From the NCBI GenBank assembly GCA_000435675.1, contig FR895139.1, positions 54,282-72,392 of the forward strand: a stretch of DNA of 18,111 nt. The letters are read 5' to 3'. Numbering within the stretch: position 1 is the first letter of the stretch; every line of letters starts with the position of its first letter. The DNA comes from Eggerthella sp. CAG:298. GTDB taxonomy: Bacteria; Actinomycetota; Coriobacteriia; Coriobacteriales; Eggerthellaceae. The translations under genes were made by a program, and so were the position numbers. The notes beneath the pieces are model-generated. The model was not told the origin of the DNA. It saw nothing but the letters and a program-made list of their open reading frames with translations, and did not search any database. Below, one piece after another: positions 14,370 to 18,111 of this stretch.

Positions 14370-15890
14370 TTACTGCTTGTCAGCGATCAGGCGATTGAGT
14401 GCGTTCAGATAAGCCTTTGCGGAAGATACGATGATATCGCCATCGGAGCCACGACCAGTGTAGACCGTGCCATCAGCTGCGGTAACGCGAATGGTCACTT
14501 CGCCAAGTGCATCGATGCCGCGCGTAACGCTCTGCACCGAGAATTCGGACAGATCGTTTTCGATATCCACGATCTCGTTCACCGCGCGATAGAGCGCATC
14601 GACCGGACCGGTACCGATAGAGCAGGCGCAGAATTCGTTGTCGTTCTTATCGACGAGCGTAACGGTGGCCGTTGGCGTGAGCGGCTGACCGCAAGAGATC
14701 TGAACGCTCTTCAGGGTATAGGAAGCTTCTTGCGTACGGCCCTGTTCGCCAACGAGCGACTCAAGGTCCTCGTCGTAGACTTCCTTCTTCTTGTCAGCCA
14801 GATCGAGGAATGCCGTGTGCAGGTCTTCGAATTCCTGACCTTCGATATGATAGCCGAGTGCCTCCAGGCGGTGACGCAGCGCTGCACGACCCGAACGAGC
14901 AGAAAGCACGATCGAGCTTTGACCTGCACCAACTTCGGTAGGATCGATGATCTCGTAGGTGGTGCGCTCTTTGATCACACCATCTTGGTGAATACCGGAA
15001 GAATGCGCGAAGGCATTCGCACCAACGATGGATTTATTGGGCTGCACCACAAAGCCCGTGATGGAAGACACCAAGCGCGAAGCACGGATGAATTCGCGCG
15101 TGTTGATATCAGTGTGAGCGTCGAGCTCTTCGCCGTGCATCTTGATAGCCATGACCACTTCTTCCATGGCGGTGTTGCCAGCACGCTCGCCCAGGCCATT
15201 GATGGTGCACTCAATCTGCGTTGCACCGTTCTCAACGCCCGCAAGGGAAAGCGCGGTAGCCATGCCGAGGTCGTTATGGCAGTGGACCGAAATGGAAGCC
15301 TTGTCGATGTTCTTGACGTTCTCCATCAAGAACTTGATGCGGCGACCGTACTCTTCAGGCAGCGAATAACCCGTGGTATCAGGGATGTTGACCACCGTAG
15401 CGCCAGCAGCGATGACTGCCTCGACCACTTTTGCGAGGAATTCATAATCGGAACGGCCCGCATCTTCGCAGTAGAATTCGACATCTTCAACGTACTTCTT
15501 GGCATACTTGGTTGCGTTCACCGCGCGCTCGAGAATGACCTCAGGCGTGGTGCGCAGCTTATCGAAGATGTGGCTGTGCGAAACGCCGATGCCCGTATGG
15601 ATGCGCGGACGCGCACAATCAGCCAGCGCCTCAGCAGCAGAATCGATGTCCTTTTCCATGGCACGCGTGAGCGCACAGACGATCGCCTTATCGCCTACTT
15701 CGGCCGCGATCTGCTGCACGCTCTTGAAATCGCCCGGCGATGAGATGGGGAAACCTGCTTCGATCACATCAACGCCGAGGCGCAATAGTTGACGCGTGAT
15801 GACCAATTTCTCTTCGGAGTTCATCGATGCGCCTGGCGACTGCTCGCCATCGCGCAAGGTGGTATCGAAAATAGCAATCTTGCGAGTCAT
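14370..15890 (-). CDS. leuA: 2-Isopropylmalate synthase LeuA
   Basis: LeuA condenses acetyl-CoA with 2-oxoisovalerate, the first step committed to leucine. The 506 residues match the bacterial long form. The HMGL-like TIM barrel shows DTTLRDGEQSPG (9-20), GFPISSPGDF, the metal motif HCHND (203-207) and NGLGERAGN (231-239). SSGIHQDGVIK follows later in the barrel. The C-terminal part after about residue 390 matches the leucine-sensing regulatory domain and ends with GSDGDIIVSSAKAYLNALN, so feedback inhibition by leucine is expected. Two adjacent starts exist (GTG 15893, ATG 15890); the ATG has AAAGGA about 7 bases upstream and is preferred. Other leu genes are not in the window. Homocitrate or citramalate synthase is less likely given the close fit to LeuA. 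Confidence 0.95.
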   Translation of the reverse strand: MTRKIAIFDTTLRDGEQSPGASMNSEEKLVITRQLLRLGVDVIEAGFPISSPGDFKSVQQIAAEVGDKAIVCALTRAMEKDIDSAAEALADCARPRIHTGIGVSHSHIFDKLRTTPEVILERAVNATKYAKKYVEDVEFYCEDAGRSDYEFLAKVVEAVIAAGATVVNIPDTTGYSLPEEYGRRIKFLMENVKNIDKASISVHCHNDLGMATALSLAGVENGATQIECTINGLGERAGNTAMEEVVMAIKMHGEELDAHTDINTREFIRASRLVSSITGFVVQPNKSIVGANAFAHSSGIHQDGVIKERTTYEIIDPTEVGAGQSSIVLSARSGRAALRHRLEALGYHIEGQEFEDLHTAFLDLADKKKEVYDEDLESLVGEQGRTQEASYTLKSVQISCGQPLTPTATVTLVDKNDNEFCACSIGTGPVDALYRAVNEIVDIENDLSEFSVQSVTRGIDALGEVTIRVTAADGTVYTGRGSDGDIIVSSAKAYLNALNRLIADKQ

Positions 15891-15925
15891 CACGCGTTCC
15901 TTTCTTTGAGGTAATAGTGTGATTA

Positions 15926-15934
15926 ACTATACCA
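15926..15934 (-). promoter_or_regulatory. Extended -10 promoter of leuA
   Basis: Minus-strand TGGTATAGT is a TG-N extension followed by TATAGT, one base away from the TATAAT consensus. It lies 36 bases ahead of the preferred leuA ATG. No clear -35 box is seen, as is common for extended -10 promoters. The leader left after it (about 28 bases) is too short for a peptide-type leucine attenuator. Confidence 0.45.
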
Positions 15935-15996
15935 TCTTTCCGTGTCTTTCTCTGAAATCTCCTAGAGAGACGCGTGTTTTAACGCATGGTTTCACA

Positions 15997-16335
15997 CTAG
16001 AGCGCTGCGTCGTTTTCCTCGCCTGTTCGAATGCGCACGACACGTTCGATATTCGAAACGAAGATCTTGCCATCGCCCACTTCCCCGGTGCGTGCCGTGG
16101 AAACGATCACATCCACGATCGCATCGACTTGGGCATCATCGGCGATGATCTCGAACTTGATCTTAGGGACCATGTTCAAGATAACCTCGTTACCACGGAA
16201 GTACTCGCTCCATCCATGCTGGTTGCCGCAACCATGCACCTGCGAGATGGTCATACCTGAAACATTTGCCTGAAAGAGCGCTTCCTTGAGCGGTTCGAGC
16301 ATGGTCGGCCGAACCACCGCACATATACGCTTCAT
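15997..16335 (-). CDS. glnB: PII nitrogen-regulatory protein (GlnB/GlnK family)
   Basis: PII proteins are small trimers that sense ATP/ADP and 2-oxoglutarate and gate partners such as AmtB. The 112 residues align with E. coli GlnB without gaps through the T-loop. The T-loop (37-51) reads GNQHGWSEYFRGNEV: Q39 is kept, but Tyr51, the uridylylation or adenylylation site of many PII proteins, is Val. The B-loop TGEVGDGKIFVS (83-94) and C-terminal RIRTGE are intact, so nucleotide binding is expected. The start ATG has AAAGGA 7 bases upstream. The gene follows amtB after 87 bases on the same strand, the classic amtB-glnK pairing, so GlnK would also be a fair name. leuA lies downstream with its own promoter. 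Confidence 0.95.
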   Translation of the reverse strand: MKRICAVVRPTMLEPLKEALFQANVSGMTISQVHGCGNQHGWSEYFRGNEVILNMVPKIKFEIIADDAQVDAIVDVIVSTARTGEVGDGKIFVSNIERVVRIRTGEENDAAL

Positions 16336-16422
16336 GTTGCTATCCTTTCTCTTCGACCAGCGTGTTGCTGATCTCGTGCGAACCCTCTTAGCGTTGTTCG
16401 CCTTAGGTTCACTCGCGTGCTG

Positions 16423-17697
16423 TTAATCAAGACCGTTGAATGCAGGGTAAGCAGATTCGCTGTGTTCACTGATATCCATACCCGCTGCTTCTTGTTCCTT
16501 AGAAACGCGCAGGCTTCCCTTGAAGCATACCTTCACGATAAGGCCGATCACAAGCGAACCGATGCCCACGAACGCGACCGTGACCAAGATACCTAAGCAC
16601 TGAGCGCCAAGCAACGTGGGATCGCCCGTATAGATGAGGCCGCCGAAATCCGTCCAGGAAAGTTCTGGTACGCAGAAGATACCCGTGAGCACGCCACCGA
16701 CCATGCCGCCGACCGCATGACAACCGAACGCGTCGAGCGCATCGTCATACCCGATCTTATTCTTCAGGACTGACATTGCGAAGTAGCAGATGGGCGAGAC
16801 GATGAAGCCCATCACGATCGCCGCCCACGGCTCGACGAAACCTGCAGCGGGCGTGATGACGACCAAGCCCGCAACGAGACCGGTTACCGCACCAACGAGC
16901 GTTGGCTTACCTACCGCGATCTTCTCGACTACCATCCAGGAAAGCAGTGCTGCGCCAGATGCGACCACGGTGTTCAGGATCGCGAGCGCTGCGATGCCAT
17001 CAGCCGCGAATTCAGAGCCACCATTGAAGCCGAACCATCCGAACCACAGAAGCGTTACACCAAGCACCACCAGCGGAATGTTGTGCGGACGATGCGCAAC
17101 CGTACCGAATTCCTTGCGTGAACCGAGCAGCAAACAAAGGACCAGGCCAGCAAGACCAGAGCTGATGTGGACGACATCGCCGCCTGCGAAGTCGAGCGCG
17201 CCTATCTGATCGCCGATGAAGCTGCCTTCGCCGCCCCACACCATGTGCGCGAGCGGGCAATAGATGACGAGCACCCAGATGCTCACGAAGGCGATCATGG
17301 CACCGAACTTCATACGCCCTGCCACTGCGCCCCAGATGATCGCACAGGTGATCATTGCGAAGGCCGCCTGGAAGACCACATCGATGATAGCCGGATAGAC
17401 CGCATCTTCAGGAACGACTTGCGCTTCTACGAGCATATCCTGCACGACCGAAGCACATCCGAGTTGGTCGAACCCTCCGAAGAAGGGGTTGGAGCCATCT
17501 CCGCCATACGCAAAGCTCCAGCCCGCGATAATCCATAGCACCCCTACCACACCGATGATCGCCATCGACATGAACATGGTGTTCACAACATTTTTACGAC
17601 GTGCAAGCCCTCCGTAGAAGAATGCAACACCTGGTGTCATCAATAACACCAGCATGGTACAGATGAGCATGAATGACGTCGATCCGGTATCAAACAT
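16423..17697 (-). CDS. amtB: Ammonium channel/transporter AmtB
   Basis: Amt proteins are trimeric inner-membrane channels for ammonium. The 424 residues contain about eleven hydrophobic segments, starting with FMLICTMLVLLMTPGVAFFY (9-28) and the signature FFYGGLARRKN (26-36). The pore twin histidines are H177 in DFAGGDVVHISSG and H327 in FGCHAVGG, and D169 matches the conserved binding-site Asp. The C-terminal tail ends with MDISEHSESAY, the conserved stretch that contacts PII. There is no cleaved signal peptide beyond the first span. The ATG has a perfect AAGGAGG 8 bases upstream. glnB follows on the same strand, which points to membrane capture of PII when nitrogen is plentiful. An inverted repeat sits just before the ribosome site. 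Confidence 0.97.
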   Translation of the reverse strand: MFDTGSTSFMLICTMLVLLMTPGVAFFYGGLARRKNVVNTMFMSMAIIGVVGVLWIIAGWSFAYGGDGSNPFFGGFDQLGCASVVQDMLVEAQVVPEDAVYPAIIDVVFQAAFAMITCAIIWGAVAGRMKFGAMIAFVSIWVLVIYCPLAHMVWGGEGSFIGDQIGALDFAGGDVVHISSGLAGLVLCLLLGSRKEFGTVAHRPHNIPLVVLGVTLLWFGWFGFNGGSEFAADGIAALAILNTVVASGAALLSWMVVEKIAVGKPTLVGAVTGLVAGLVVITPAAGFVEPWAAIVMGFIVSPICYFAMSVLKNKIGYDDALDAFGCHAVGGMVGGVLTGIFCVPELSWTDFGGLIYTGDPTLLGAQCLGILVTVAFVGIGSLVIGLIVKVCFKGSLRVSKEQEAAGMDISEHSESAYPAFNGLD

Positions 17698-17712
17698 GAT
17701 GAAACCCTCCTT

Positions 17713-17742
17713 AAAGGTCGAGATTTTTTGAAACCGACCTCT
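17713..17742 (-). promoter_or_regulatory. Inverted repeat ahead of amtB
   Basis: Minus-strand AGAGGTCG (17735-17742) and CGACCTTT (17713-17720) pair over 8 bases, with a 14-base AT-rich loop. The right arm abuts the AAGGAGG ribosome site (17706-17712). It could be an operator for a nitrogen regulator or an RNA hairpin affecting translation. It is not followed by a T tract, so it is not a terminator. Confidence 0.4.
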
Positions 17743-17873
17743 TTATCTTGTCACGCGCTCTGCGGTATGCTTTTTTCATTCGCCATTGTTAACGCACGTG
17801 GAAATAAGATGAAACAAACAAGAAGTGCGAGCGTTACACGCACGAAATAACCCCAGGTCGATTGGATGATCGC

Positions 17874-18111
17874 ATGATAGAGATGAAAAAAGTTGAACCC
17901 GTTCACGATCTCGATGCCTTGGCAGAAATGGCGCATGATATTTGGTTCGAGTACTGGCCCGCGCATATCGGAGCAGACCAAACAGCGTATATGGTCGAGC
18001 AATTCCAGTCGAAAGACGCGATCGCGCGCAACATCGCTGAGCATGGCTACGAATACTATTTCGTGATCGATGAGACGGGCAAAGCCGTGGGCTATGTGGG
18101 AGTTGCGCCTG
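17874..18111 (+). CDS. GNAT-family N-acetyltransferase, 5' part
   Basis: The 79 visible residues read as the start of a GNAT acetyltransferase, which moves an acetyl group from acetyl-CoA to an amine. The pattern is typical of a common anaerobe subgroup: MAHDIWFEYWPAHIGADQ near residue 19, YMVEQFQS, then YYFVIDETGKAVGYVGVAP, which corresponds to strands 2-4 of the fold before the acetyl-CoA loop. That loop lies beyond the right edge. The substrate cannot be told. Starts at 17862 (TTG), 17874 (ATG) and 17883 (ATG) are all in frame; none has a strong ribosome site, and 17874 is a compromise. The gene is divergent from amtB, sharing a gap of about 176 bases. Confidence 0.82.
   Translation, partial: MIEMKKVEPVHDLDALAEMAHDIWFEYWPAHIGADQTAYMVEQFQSKDAIARNIAEHGYEYYFVIDETGKAVGYVGVAP

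Noticed and set aside
14730..15743. Long plus-strand open frame opposite leuA
   Set aside because: It is a shadow of leuA, with no ribosome site and no family features.
15891..15976. CACGCGT and ACGCGTG copies flanking the leuA leader as an inverted repeat
   Set aside because: The core ACGCGT is its own reverse complement, so any two copies look inverted. The first lies in the ribosome-site region and the match is too short to call an operator.
17760..17800. Sigma-54 type promoter (GG-N10-GC) before amtB
   Set aside because: The TGGC and GC elements are 12 bases apart rather than 10, and the likely host group generally lacks sigma-54.
17751..18044. Minus-strand open frame of about 97 codons opposite the GNAT gene
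   Set aside because: It overlaps a clear GNAT reading on the plus strand. Its hydrophobic end comes from the AT-rich intergenic gap, and there is no ribosome site.
1..18111. Frequent CGATCG/GATC words as a possible dispersed repeat
   Set aside because: Most lie in coding frames where Ile, Asp and Ala codons produce them. Without a count against a codon-shuffled background I cannot claim enrichment.

Overview
The window reads as a stretch of chromosome from a moderately GC-rich Gram-positive anaerobe. My best guess is an actinobacterium of the class Coriobacteriia (Eggerthellaceae-like gut bacteria). The guess rests on the order rimP-nusA-ylxR-infB-rbfA-nrnA-truB-ribF, frequent GTG and TTG starts with strong purine-rich ribosome sites, and a polyphenol-type decarboxylase cluster beside housekeeping genes. 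This is inference; there is no rRNA gene here to confirm it.

Layout from left to right. (1) Bases 1-2370, minus strand: DNA primase dnaG, followed by a peptide deformylase gene cut by the window edge. (2) Bases 2482-5012, plus strand: a three-gene island matching the gallate decarboxylase set of lactobacilli. It holds a small LpdD-like protein, a UbiD-family decarboxylase (LpdC-like) and a UbiX flavin prenyltransferase (LpdB-like). It is transcribed away from dnaG and is the only complete plus-strand unit. (3) Bases 5036-13179, minus strand: a compact translation and transcription operon, in transcription order rimP, nusA, ylxR, infB, rbfA, nrnA, truB, ribF. Gaps are 21 bases or less, with two overlaps. 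A good promoter and a terminator-like hairpin sit ahead of rimP. (4) Bases 13334-15890, minus strand: leuA (leucine synthesis) followed by an unrecognised zinc-ribbon membrane protein. (5) Bases 15997-17697, minus strand: the ammonium channel amtB followed by its PII partner glnB. (6) From 17874, plus strand: the start of a GNAT acetyltransferase gene, cut by the right edge.

How the parts work together. The long operon couples ribosome maturation (RimP, RbfA), translation initiation (IF-2), transcription elongation (NusA, YlxR), short-RNA turnover (NrnA), tRNA modification (TruB) and FMN/FAD synthesis (RibF). In the lpd island, UbiX makes prenylated FMN for the UbiD decarboxylase, and the LpdD-like protein probably helps mature or stabilise it. 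The expected chemistry is non-oxidative decarboxylation of a hydroxybenzoate such as gallate or protocatechuate. AmtB and PII form a nitrogen-sensing pair.

The most noteworthy points are the lpdDCB island, a Cys/His-rich C-terminal tail on NusA, a peptide deformylase whose HExxH motif reads NEIHH, a PII protein with Val in place of the modifiable Tyr51, and attenuator-like structures ahead of rimP. No mobile elements, CRISPR arrays, tRNAs or rRNAs were seen. No stretch longer than 300 bases lacks a gene.
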